The notes beneath the pieces were generated by a model that was not told the origin of the DNA, searched no databases, and saw only the letters and a list, made by a program, of their open reading frames with translations. Positions 24,024 through 31,822 of a stretch of DNA of 36,993 nucleotides are shown piece by piece; positions within the stretch are counted from its first letter, which is position 1; each line of letters opens with the position of its first letter. The translations under genes were made by a program, and so were the position numbers. Source of the DNA: Methylotenera_A sp044222005 (GTDB lineage Bacteria > Pseudomonadota > Gammaproteobacteria > Burkholderiales > Methylophilaceae); NCBI GenBank assembly GCA_044222005.1, contig JBGANY010000017.1:1-36993 (forward strand), written 5' to 3'.

Positions 24024-26975
24024 TTAAAAGTTTTCGCGCAAGTAAATAACAGGCGTTTTGAAAATGCCGAAAGTGGCGCGCGCTAGCGGGTTAGTGCCAA
24101 ACCAGGGGATATTTGCCGCTGTTGCTGCGCTTGCTGCAGAGGATGTACAGGTGCTGCCGCTGGCGCTTGCTAAATTAAGGGTCAAATCTACGCTGCCATT
24201 ATTGCCGGCACCGGGTTTTGTTAATTTCGCAGTGGTTTTTCCTGAAGCCATGGCACTAGGCACCGATACTTGTGTTTCGCAGGCCGATAAATTATTGCGG
24301 TAATTCCCCATGGCGATGCTGGATGCCGGTATGGTAGTGCAGCCATCCTGCTGGTTTCTGATGTATGACGAACCGTTCCAGTATTGGGCTTCAATCGGTA
24401 CAGAAAGCGGTAACAATTCCGAGCCGTAAGCATTGGATACAAACAGCCTGCCGTAACGGAACGGGCTTGCGGCAGAGGTTGCTGTGCTGCTCATGGTGAC
24501 ACCATCGCTATCTGCAGGCGCGGCGCTGACCGTAATGCTGGCAGGCGCAACCGCGGCCAACGGGCGGCTGACCTGGTGTTTTGCGCTGACAGTCGCTACG
24601 CCGTCGTTCCAACTGCCCGTAGGTGCAGTCGCGCTGGCGGCAAGTGATGCACCAATCGGCAAACCGCTAGCGGTAAAGTTAAAATTGCTCCAGGTGGACA
24701 ATCCTAGTTTGGAAAAACCGCCTGTGTAATTTTGCGTGGTGGTATTGGCAGCGTTTTGTGCGGTCAAGGTGAAGTTAGTAGTAAAACCATCTTGCCCCAG
24801 ATAGCTAAAAGCGCTGCTGCAAGCTGGTGTGGTGGCGCCTTGTGTCAGCTTAAAGTGATCCGGGATAAAGCGTCCAAAATAATTGGTTGTGGAAGCATTG
24901 CCAAAACCACAGGCAAACTTACCGCCGCTATCTGCAAAACCGCTGGCGCAGTCGCCTGCTGCTGAATCAATCGCAGTGAAAGTGTCGTCATAAACGCCAT
25001 TGGCGGTTAGTCTGAAATAGCCCGCCTCGCTATAATTAAATGCGGCGCCTGTTGCTGTGCCGGTGCTGGAACTGGCCGCGCTAAAGCTGCCGCTAACTGT
25101 GCCAGCCTGCGCTGCACCGCTATGTGCAGCAATCTTGGCATTGTTAATATTGGGCGTGCCGTCATAGCCAGCAACGCCGGTTGCAGCGGTCAGGCTGAAA
25201 TTAGCGCCGGCTTTGATCGCAGGCGCTGCTGTAGCACTGGTTCCGGTGCTGTCTGCATTGGCGGTAGCGCTTAACGTAAAACTGGTGGGGCGCACTGCAA
25301 AGCCGTCCGAAGAACAGCCATACACTACGGGACTTAGATTGTTATCTCTCACGCGGCAGCGCAACTTGCGGTAAGCATTGGCGACATTAAAATTGGCAGA
25401 AAGCGTTTTACGCCCAGTGTCACCTGCGGCAAAGGTAATATTCTGGCTGGCTATCGGCGAACTATAAGCGCTGCAGGCTGGCTGCGGGCTGGCACTGTCA
25501 TTAAACAGCTCAACAGTCACATTTGATGCGGCCGTGTAAGTTGTGGATTGAACGCCGCCAGTCTGTAAAGCTACCACATCAAATTTGAACCCTGTGCCAG
25601 ATAATTTAGTGTAAAGCGGATTGCGCGCGGAAGGCGAACTGGTCAGATTGTTGTAGGCCACGCCGGATTCCAGGCATTCAAACCCTGTCACACAAGGGGC
25701 GTTGGCAATCACAAAGTTGCAGCTGGCCGTGCCGGTGCTGGTGTTCCAGCATTTTGTGCCGTTTAATGGCACCGAACTCAAACCGGAAGTCCCTAAGGTG
25801 AAGCTGCCTCCAGGGGAGGCTCCCAAGAGGGAAACAGTTGTTGTTGATGCGCTTGAACCCAGCGTAAAGGTTGCGGGCGTTTTAGTGACCGTCGGGGCGG
25901 TGGGTGTGGTGGTGATGCTGCCTGTCAGCGTGCCGGTGTTGACAATGTTTGCAGACGGGCAGGGTACGGTAGAAGACGTGCATGCCAGCACTGTAATATC
26001 GGTAGCGCATAAATTTGCAGTGCCGGGATGTCTGATTTCCAGGTGATCATAGGGTGGGACGACAAATGAACCCACCACAAAGTCGTAGCTGAATGTGTAG
26101 GTGCCGGGTGCAGTAAAGTTATACTGAATGCCAATGCCGGTATCCTGGTAAGTAGTGCTGATGTTGTTGCTCATGTTGGCGCTCTGTAATATCGAGCAGT
26201 TTGTACTGCCGTTCGCCCAAAAACTGTTCCAGCCAGAAGCGCAATAGTTTGAAAAAGCCATGCCGCCACGTTCCCGAAAGGATTCAATGACCGAAACCCC
26301 TGCCGGAATACTGGTGCTGGAAGGGCAGGTCGTACCGGAAGTTGGTGGGTAAGTGCCTACTACCTGATTGCCGCTAGTGTCGGTGTAGCGCACACCGCAG
26401 CCATTGTCGCTGCCGCCCAAATAAGTATCAAACACATGGTAGTATCTGACGGGGTTGGCAGCGCTGACCGCATACGTGGCTGGAATTACCAAAGTCACCT
26501 CGGCGGTTAAAAAATCCAGTGGGGTGGTGTATTTCCAGGCTACGGTGACCTGGGGGCCGGCGCTGATGCCAAAATTACTGGTAGCGCTTTGCTGCACGCC
26601 GCTGGAAGACGGATTGGCCGGAGATGCAGCTGTAATGGCGTAGGTGCTGTACATGCCGCCAGTCGGTGCAAACGTGGCGACATTATGATCTGGGCCGTAG
26701 ATGAGCCCATTCGCACGCAGAAATATGCCATTATCGAGATTGGTGCTGGGCGGCAACGTTGATGGTTCATAGACTTGGCCAGTATTGTTGAGCCTTCTTA
26801 CCTGAATATGGGTCGTATCTTCGATATAAAAATGCAGGCCATTGGTAGCGGTAGTTCCGCCTGTACTATTGAATTCAGTCACCGCCGCATAAACTACATC
26901 CATGCTGCACACTAGCAGCATCCACGATAAAGCTGCTAACCTGACAAAAGTCAGAGGCAAGAATGTCCTTAGCAT
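24024..26975 (-). CDS. mshQ: MSHA biogenesis protein MshQ (DUF6701)
   Basis: A very long secreted protein, ~983 aa from ATG 26975. A signal peptide (LAALSWMLLVCSMDVVYA, then AVTEF) precedes an N-terminal ~300-residue beta-rich region (HFYIEDTTHIQVRRL, YDHLEIRHPG). The C-terminal ~600 residues are the DUF6701 region typical of MshQ (SDGFAVRPTSFTL, RFIPDHFKL, RYGRLFVSNAYGSELLPL). It is rich in Ser/Thr/Ala with many cysteines, which suggests a disulphide-stabilised surface or pilus-tip protein. The open frame continues to a GTG at 27035, which would put 20 extra residues before the signal; ATG 26975 is preferred. It follows the minor pilin genes, as in other msh loci. Confidence 0.87.
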   Translation of the reverse strand: MLRTFLPLTFVRLAALSWMLLVCSMDVVYAAVTEFNSTGGTTATNGLHFYIEDTTHIQVRRLNNTGQVYEPSTLPPSTNLDNGIFLRANGLIYGPDHNVATFAPTGGMYSTYAITAASPANPSSSGVQQSATSNFGISAGPQVTVAWKYTTPLDFLTAEVTLVIPATYAVSAANPVRYYHVFDTYLGGSDNGCGVRYTDTSGNQVVGTYPPTSGTTCPSSTSIPAGVSVIESFRERGGMAFSNYCASGWNSFWANGSTNCSILQSANMSNNISTTYQDTGIGIQYNFTAPGTYTFSYDFVVGSFVVPPYDHLEIRHPGTANLCATDITVLACTSSTVPCPSANIVNTGTLTGSITTTPTAPTVTKTPATFTLGSSASTTTVSLLGASPGGSFTLGTSGLSSVPLNGTKCWNTSTGTASCNFVIANAPCVTGFECLESGVAYNNLTSSPSARNPLYTKLSGTGFKFDVVALQTGGVQSTTYTAASNVTVELFNDSASPQPACSAYSSPIASQNITFAAGDTGRKTLSANFNVANAYRKLRCRVRDNNLSPVVYGCSSDGFAVRPTSFTLSATANADSTGTSATAAPAIKAGANFSLTAATGVAGYDGTPNINNAKIAAHSGAAQAGTVSGSFSAASSSTGTATGAAFNYSEAGYFRLTANGVYDDTFTAIDSAAGDCASGFADSGGKFACGFGNASTTNYFGRFIPDHFKLTQGATTPACSSAFSYLGQDGFTTNFTLTAQNAANTTTQNYTGGFSKLGLSTWSNFNFTASGLPIGASLAASATAPTGSWNDGVATVSAKHQVSRPLAAVAPASITVSAAPADSDGVTMSSTATSAASPFRYGRLFVSNAYGSELLPLSVPIEAQYWNGSSYIRNQQDGCTTIPASSIAMGNYRNNLSACETQVSVPSAMASGKTTAKLTKPGAGNNGSVDLTLNLASASGSTCTSSAASAATAANIPWFGTNPLARATFGIFKTPVIYLRENF

Positions 26976-27121
26976 GGCTTGCAAAGCCCCGCTTCTGAAG
27001 TGTTTCCATGAATTTTGCCAGCAATCAAACTGCACCCCTAAGCCATTTACGGCAGACTAGGTCATTATGCAGTTGCTCACCGGGAGTTAAACCGCTAATC
27101 AATAACGGTTTTAGGCGCTAT

Positions 27122-27583
27122 TTAACTGCATTGATAGTTGGGGATGGCATCAGTACCCAGGCACTTGCTGAGCGTAAGCTGCACCTGCCGTTCGATGTAG
27201 TTAAGTGCGCCAGCCGTGCCGAAGCTGGCGGTCGCCACGATGTCATACATGGCGATGGTGTGGTCGGTGCCTTGCTCAAAATAATCTGCGGATCTGCTAC
27301 ATGTGACAGCTACAGAGAAATTATCAATGGTAAGTGTAGTTGGGCTGGCAGGGCAGTTTACCAAAGCGGTTGTACCTGGTGCCAATACCTGATAAGCCGC
27401 CCATTCGACGCCGGCACGCGCCGCCTGATAGGCTCTCGAACCCTGCACATCCTGCGTGGAGGTGGTTTGCTGAACACTGGTGATATTCAGTGCATAAGCG
27501 CCTAGCGCAGCCAGAATCACAAGTACGAATATCGCGGCAGGCAGCAAAAAACCTTGTGCATATTTTCGCCTGCGCCAAGCCAC
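27122..27583 (-). CDS. mshP: MSHA minor-pilin-like protein MshP
   Basis: A ~153-aa pilus-associated protein. RKYAQG followed by FLLPAAIFVLVILAALGAYA resembles a type IV prepilin leader and hydrophobic helix but lacks Glu5, as in MshP. The next part (SRAYQAARAGVEWAAYQVL) is the PilX/GspK-like segment typical of MshP. No ATG is in frame near the start: GTG 27583 or TTG 27589 must be used, and both lie inside the left arm of a palindromic element that also forms the mshO 3' end. Initiation here is therefore unusual. The C-terminal cysteines (SKCLGTDAIPNYQCS) may form a disulphide. Confidence 0.82.
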   Translation of the reverse strand: MAWRRRKYAQGFLLPAAIFVLVILAALGAYALNITSVQQTTSTQDVQGSRAYQAARAGVEWAAYQVLAPGTTALVNCPASPTTLTIDNFSVAVTCSRSADYFEQGTDHTIAMYDIVATASFGTAGALNYIERQVQLTLSKCLGTDAIPNYQCS

Positions 27584-27666
27584 ATTCAAATGCAGACGAG
27601 GCGGAGCGACGAAGACAGTACATGTCGTACGGCAAGGTGCGACAACAATGTATGCGTTTGAATGTG
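27581..27666. repeat. 86-bp palindromic element spanning the mshO end and mshP start
   Basis: Terminal arms 27581-27597 (CACATTCAAATGCAGAC) and 27650-27666 (GTATGCGTTTGAATGTG) are inverted with 15 of 17 matching. The 52-nt middle contains a smaller inverted motif GACA-GTACA-TGTC. On the minus strand it encodes the last ~26 residues of MshO and supplies the TGA stop and the mshP start codons. The shape is that of a REP-like or miniature element; I cannot say whether other copies exist. Confidence 0.65.
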
Positions 27667-28347
27667 CAATTGCCGGGCCGTAGCAAGCCCGTTGAGTGTA
27701 GCCACGCTGGCGGGCTGTGCAGGTTGCATGGCATAACCGCTATACTGCAAAAGCACGCGATTGGTCATATCGCACGCATATGTGACTGGCGTGGATACTG
27801 TATAGAATCTGCTGGAGGGTGAGGCCTGCGGAAACACGCCGCCGCTAAAGCTCAACACGCTCAGGTTGCCTGTGGTCAGCAGCGCGCGGCTGTTGCTGCC
27901 TTCATATACATCAGAACCCGGGATGCCCAGATTGTAAATCACCAGCCTGTCAACAGAGGTTACTGTTACGCTTGGCCCAAGCACGTCAAAGGTATCCGCA
28001 GCAAGTGAAAATTCAAGCGGATCGTCGCTTACTGAAGACCCAACTGCGGCGCGGTATCTGCCTGCCGCTTTCACCGGTACAAATTCGATAAAGCTGTCGG
28101 CGCCGTTAGTGGCGGTGCGCACGCTATTGGGCAAGGCGTTGCGAATATCCCGCGCCATGCGGCGCAGAGCGGTATCAGCGCGATCTGTTAAATTGGCGCG
28201 ATTTTCGCTATCAATAAATGCTTGTGCCGGGTTGCGAATAAGCTGGGTTGCGGCTGCCGCAAGAATGCCGACAATAGAAATCACGACCACCATCTCGACT
28301 AAGGTAAAACCTGCAGTCCTAAATGTGAATCTAGATGTTGGGCGCAT
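27586..28347 (-). CDS. mshO: MSHA minor pilin MshO, C-terminus encoded by a palindromic element
   Basis: A 253-aa minor pilin. Leader MRPTSRFTFRTAG is cleaved before FTLVEMVVVISIVGILAAAA (Glu5 present). ADTALRRMARDIRNALPNSV is the MshO/PilW-like segment. The body is globular to ~residue 227; the last ~26 residues (starting IQTHTLL) are translated from the palindromic repeat at 27581-27666 and look unlike pilin sequence. The native C-terminus was probably replaced when the element arrived. The start overlaps the mshD 3' end by 17 nt. Confidence 0.88.
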   Translation of the reverse strand: MRPTSRFTFRTAGFTLVEMVVVISIVGILAAAATQLIRNPAQAFIDSENRANLTDRADTALRRMARDIRNALPNSVRTATNGADSFIEFVPVKAAGRYRAAVGSSVSDDPLEFSLAADTFDVLGPSVTVTSVDRLVIYNLGIPGSDVYEGSNSRALLTTGNLSVLSFSGGVFPQASPSSRFYTVSTPVTYACDMTNRVLLQYSGYAMQPAQPASVATLNGLATARQLHIQTHTLLSHLAVRHVLSSSLRLVCI

Positions 28348-28924
28348 AGCGAACTCGATAACCTGTCAGTGTGACATCAGTGTTTGCCGGGCCTGTCACG
28401 CGCACGCTGATTTTTAGCACCTCATCCAGTGCAAGGCTCGCAAATGGGGCCGCTGCGCCAGCGCGCGTAATGGTTACAGCAGCGGCATAGCCATCTAACC
28501 CGGCAAGCGGCGTGGTGTCCCCCGGGCTGCAGATCCCCGTGCAACCGCCGCCTGGCATGGTAAACCCGCCGTAGTCGGCCACATTGTCGAAAGGATCGGT
28601 GCTGCTGTAACGGCTTTCACTGGCGGGTGTAGGGCTGGTAAGTGCTGCACCGCCTTTGTCCTGCGAGTTTGTGCAGTCTGCAGCAGATGTCGCAGTTGAA
28701 ACACTGGCATCATCCGGGTCGCAAAGAGTAAATGGCTGCTGCTCTATTTCCAGTAACAGCGATTCTGCAATGGAAAGTGCCTGCTTGCGAACGAGCGGAT
28801 CTGCGCTGCCGCGATTGGTAATATCGAGCACTTTCAATACGCCGACTAAAGCCACGCTGACGATCACCATAAACACTACCAGCTCGACCAATGTCACGCC
28901 CATTTGTTTGTTATTAGCGCACAT
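28331..28924 (-). CDS. mshD: MSHA minor pilin MshD
   Basis: A 197-aa minor pilin. Start ATG 28924 gives the leader MCANNKQMG, cleaved before VTLVELVVFMVIVSVALVGV; residue +1 is Val, not Phe, and Glu5 is present. DPLVRKQALSIAESLLLEIE is typical of MshD/PilV-type pilins, and several cysteines follow (CDPDDAS, CTGIC). The open frame extends 64 codons upstream inside mshC but that part is out-of-frame shadow. It overlaps the mshC 3' end by 11 nt. Confidence 0.87.
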   Translation of the reverse strand: MCANNKQMGVTLVELVVFMVIVSVALVGVLKVLDITNRGSADPLVRKQALSIAESLLLEIEQQPFTLCDPDDASVSTATSAADCTNSQDKGGAALTSPTPASESRYSSTDPFDNVADYGGFTMPGGGCTGICSPGDTTPLAGLDGYAAAVTITRAGAAAPFASLALDEVLKISVRVTGPANTDVTLTGYRVRYAPNI

Positions 28925-29393
28925 AGCCGGTTTCCGCCTCGACGGTAATAGTGCGGGTGGATTCGCTTGGGATAACGGCATTCTGAATGGTAAAAGCTGC
29001 TGTTGCGTTCGGTACTGGTCTGCCAAGGCCATCAAACCCGATCGGCGTGGCCGATGCCGTGATAGTGACGTTATTGGAAAGCGTTTTGGAATATGCAGCT
29101 TGCGTGGCAGGGTCAATCACTGCGCTGCTGCAACTGCTGGTATAGCCTAAACAAACAGTGCGTGACGCAGTGTTGACATTGGCATACACGATTCTGCGCT
29201 GGGCAACGGCGGTTTTTTGCGCATAACGCAACGCCGAAGCCAATGTGCCATAACTGCCGCGTGCGTCGAAAGCATCCACGCCAACAAATCTTGGCGCAGC
29301 GATGGCTGCGACAATGCCGGCAATCACCAGAACGGCGATCAGCTCGACGATTGTGAAACCGTATTCCCGGATCAAGCCATACTCTCGCCGCAT
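28914..29393 (-). CDS. mshC: MSHA minor pilin MshC
   Basis: A 159-aa minor pilin. ATG 29393 gives leader MRREYGLIREYG before FTIVELIAVLVIAGIVAAIA (Phe+1, Glu5). The next region (APRFVGVDAFDARGSYGTLA, then LRYAQKTAVAQRR) fits MshC/GspH-like pseudopilins. A GAGG lies 11 nt upstream. A TTG at 29423 would add 10 residues, and lies at the edge of the hairpin downstream of the major pilin. Cysteines in VCLGYTSSC may form a disulphide. Confidence 0.86.
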   Translation of the reverse strand: MRREYGLIREYGFTIVELIAVLVIAGIVAAIAAPRFVGVDAFDARGSYGTLASALRYAQKTAVAQRRIVYANVNTASRTVCLGYTSSCSSAVIDPATQAAYSKTLSNNVTITASATPIGFDGLGRPVPNATAAFTIQNAVIPSESTRTITVEAETGYVR

Positions 29394-29422
29394 GTAGGTA
29401 TCTGCCTCGAAGCAAACCAGCA

Positions 29423-29450
29423 ACTAGCAGGAGAAATTATTCCTGCTAGT
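29423..29450 (-). promoter_or_regulatory. Perfect 10-bp hairpin downstream of the likely major pilin gene
   Basis: ACTAGCAGGA (29423-29432) and TCCTGCTAGT (29441-29450) pair perfectly with an 8-nt loop, in the gap between the pilin stop and mshC. No T-run follows in the direction of transcription. It may act as a partial terminator or 3' RNA stabiliser, raising pilin mRNA above the downstream genes. Confidence 0.65.
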
Positions 29451-29464
29451 GATGATTAAGCGTA

Positions 29465-29929
29465 TTAACAGCCAGCAACAGATGCTGTTACTGTAACCAC
29501 ACCAGTGGTGCCATTGTAACTGGCTTGGCATGTAGCGCTTCCGCCATTTGTAGGACGGAAAGTAACTGCTGTCGCAGTAGTATAATCAACAGTAAAACCA
29601 TCTGTAGATGATATTGCACTGCCAATACCCGCAGATGTTCCAGCCGGAACACCTGTGCCTGCGCCAACATCCACAGGAGTTGCACTGCCTATCATTGCTA
29701 CTGTTGTGGCTGCGTTATTTCCAGTGGCAAAGTAACGTGCTTGAGCAACACTTACAGCAGAACGTAATCCACCCGCCATACCGTTTACTGAAGCCACGCG
29801 AGCATCATTGGTGAGATTAATAAACCTTGGCAGTGCTGTCGCGGCCAAAATGCCTAAAATGACAATCACGACGACTAACTCGACCAATGTAAAACCCGAT
29901 TGCGCAGAACCAAATTGTTGCTGTTTCAT
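29465..29929 (-). CDS. mshA: Type IV pilin, likely major pilin MshA
   Basis: A 154-aa prepilin. Short leader MKQQQFGSAQSG, then FTLVELVVVIVILGILAATA (Phe+1, Glu5). TALPRFINLTNDARVASVNG is the MshA signature. Cys134 and Cys154 can form the C-terminal disulphide loop. The Thr/Gly/Ala-rich globular part is small, as for a major subunit. It has the best ribosome binding site of the pilin genes (AAGGAG, spacing ~9) and a downstream hairpin, both consistent with high expression. The neighbouring pilin gene is a second candidate. Confidence 0.86.
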   Translation of the reverse strand: MKQQQFGSAQSGFTLVELVVVIVILGILAATALPRFINLTNDARVASVNGMAGGLRSAVSVAQARYFATGNNAATTVAMIGSATPVDVGAGTGVPAGTSAGIGSAISSTDGFTVDYTTATAVTFRPTNGGSATCQASYNGTTGVVTVTASVAGC

Positions 29930-29987
29930 TTCAATTACTCCTTCAATATAAAAAATAGGACTTCAGTACTTCACTTAAATCAATCAA

Positions 29988-30536
29988 TTAACAACCAGTT
30001 GTAACCGCAGGCGTAATCACAGGGGCGGTATTGGCGGCAGTGGCCTCTGTATAGGTAAACTGGCAATTGGCCGGTGTTGGCGCGCCTTGTATCTGGAATG
30101 TGGCGACGGTGGCAGCAGCAGCGTAGTTATAACCGTCCGCATTCAGTTCCGCTAATGTCGGGTTGAATGAAGTCGTTAACCCTGCCGCCGAGAGCAAACC
30201 GGCTGTGCCGATGGCCGTGACATCCGGATAAGCGAACACCATGGCGACAACGCCGGCCTCAGTACATAATGTGCCTGCAGCACCATTGCTGTTGTTGGCC
30301 GTGCCGCCGCCGCCAGGGCAAGCAGCTGCGTCGGCAATGTTGTTTCTTGCCAGCACGGTCGCGTGGGTTAAAGCGGACGCAGCCGCTACACTGCCCCTTG
30401 CGGCATTGAGTTTTGCAATGCGCGCATCGCGCTGCAGGCTGGTAAAACGCGGCAGGGCGACTGCCGCTAAAATGGCCAGAATGAGAATGACGACAATCAA
30501 CTCAATTAACGTGAAACCCTTTGCTTTATGTAACAT
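29988..30536 (-). CDS. Type IV pilin, MshA/MshB-like
   Basis: A 182-aa prepilin. ATG 30536 gives the very short leader MLHKAKG before FTLIELIVVILILAILAAVA (Glu5). ALPRFTSLQRDARIAKLNAA follows, as in MshA/MshB. Four cysteines lie in the globular part (AACPGGGG, LCTEAG, NCQF, and the C-terminal TTGC). It is longer than the next pilin, sits in the mshB/mshA position after mshG, and could be a second major or a minor subunit. AAGGA precedes the start; an upstream GTG/ATG would add 12 residues. Confidence 0.84.
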   Translation of the reverse strand: MLHKAKGFTLIELIVVILILAILAAVALPRFTSLQRDARIAKLNAARGSVAAASALTHATVLARNNIADAAACPGGGGTANNSNGAAGTLCTEAGVVAMVFAYPDVTAIGTAGLLSAAGLTTSFNPTLAELNADGYNYAAAATVATFQIQGAPTPANCQFTYTEATAANTAPVITPAVTTGC

Positions 30537-30586
30537 GACGCATCCTTTATTTAATCTACAGACAGTTATCAATTTCTTAATTTGGT

Positions 30587-31822
30587 TTAATTTTTGTGCA
30601 GGGCAATATTGCCGAGATCCCAGATTGGCAGGAAAATGCCCAATGCCAGAATCAGTACCATGACCCCTAAAAACACAATCAAAATCGGCTCAATCTGTGC
30701 TCCCAGGGTCTTGATCTCATACTCGACATCGCGCTGGTACATGTCCGCCACTTCCTGCATCAAATCGTCCAGCGCACCGGACTCTTCGCCAACCGCAATC
30801 ATCTGCAGCACAATCGGGTTAAACACGCCGCTGTTGCTAGCGGTACGCAGAATGCTCTCGCCGCGTTCCACCCCTTCGCGCATCTGTTCGATTTTGCTCG
30901 AGATATAATCGTTATCGGCAGTTTGCGCGACTAACTTTAACCCGCTGGTGATAGGTACGCCGCTTTTGCTGGCCAAGGCAAAGCTCCTGGCGAATCGCGC
31001 CATGGTAGCTTTATGGATAATCTTGCCGGCGAGCGGTGTCTTTAATTTAAAACTGTCCCATTTGAATTTGCCTGCGCTGGTGGCGATATAGGAGCGAAAC
31101 AGAAACATGCCGCCAACAATGAACACCAGGATAAATGGCCATGCGGCAACCATAAACCTGGAGAAATTCAGTAAACCCCGGGTGAGGATGGGCAATTCTG
31201 CACCAAAACTTTGAAACACCTTGGCGAAAGCAGGCACTACAAAAAGATTGACGACGACAATCGCAATCGCCATCGCAATCACTACAAAAACCGGATAGCG
31301 CAGCGCGGATTTGATCTGGTCGCGCATGAATCTCTCGAATTCTAGGTGATCGAATAATCGCAGGAATATGGTATCCAGCATGCCGGTAGTCTCGCCGACG
31401 CGCACCATATTGACGTAAAAATTGGAAAACACTTTTGGGTGCTGCGCCAGTGCGGATGAAAGCTCGCGCCCGCTGCCCAGATTCTCGCGAATATCGCCTA
31501 TCACCTCTGCAAAGGCCTTGTTTTGCGTGGATGCCTGCAAGCCGTTAAGCGCTTGCAGGATGGGAATGCCGGCTTTCAGCAGCGTATACATTTGCCTGCT
31601 GAACAGCATCACATCGATGGTTTCGACTTTTTCTTCAAATAATTTAATCGAGATATTTGGAGTGGTTGATGGAATTGCCTGCGCCTGAATCTCAATAGGC
31701 GTGATACTGCGGCTAAACAGCTGGCTGGCAAGGGTGCTTGAATCTTGTCCCTCCAGCACGCCTTGTACCAGAGCGCCACTGCTGTCACGGCCTTTATAGT
31801 TAAAGAATGGCACGGGCTTCAC
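30587..31822 (-). CDS. mshG: MSHA platform protein MshG (GspF/PilC family)
   Basis: A 411-aa polytopic inner-membrane protein at the core of the pilus assembly machine. Two GspF repeats are seen: LFSRQMYTLLKAGIPILQAL (~72-91) and FARSFALASKSGVPITSGL (~270-290), each followed by a long amphipathic region and hydrophobic helices (YPVFVVIAMAIAIVVVNLFV; ILIVFLGVMVLILALGIFLP). EESGALDDLMQEVADMYQRD is conserved in the family. Its ATG overlaps the mshE stop by 4 nt, as expected for an ATPase and platform pair. Confidence 0.93.
   Translation of the reverse strand: MKPVPFFNYKGRDSSGALVQGVLEGQDSSTLASQLFSRSITPIEIQAQAIPSTTPNISIKLFEEKVETIDVMLFSRQMYTLLKAGIPILQALNGLQASTQNKAFAEVIGDIRENLGSGRELSSALAQHPKVFSNFYVNMVRVGETTGMLDTIFLRLFDHLEFERFMRDQIKSALRYPVFVVIAMAIAIVVVNLFVVPAFAKVFQSFGAELPILTRGLLNFSRFMVAAWPFILVFIVGGMFLFRSYIATSAGKFKWDSFKLKTPLAGKIIHKATMARFARSFALASKSGVPITSGLKLVAQTADNDYISSKIEQMREGVERGESILRTASNSGVFNPIVLQMIAVGEESGALDDLMQEVADMYQRDVEYEIKTLGAQIEPILIVFLGVMVLILALGIFLPIWDLGNIALHKN

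Noticed and set aside
27050..27121. Terminator between mshP and mshQ
   Set aside because: There is an AAACCG/CGGTTT stem, but it is only 6 bp with no T-run; too weak to call.
27324..27734. 136-codon minus-strand frame across mshO and mshP
   Set aside because: Cys/Arg-rich out-of-frame translation; both mshO and mshP frames give clear pilin-type sequence.
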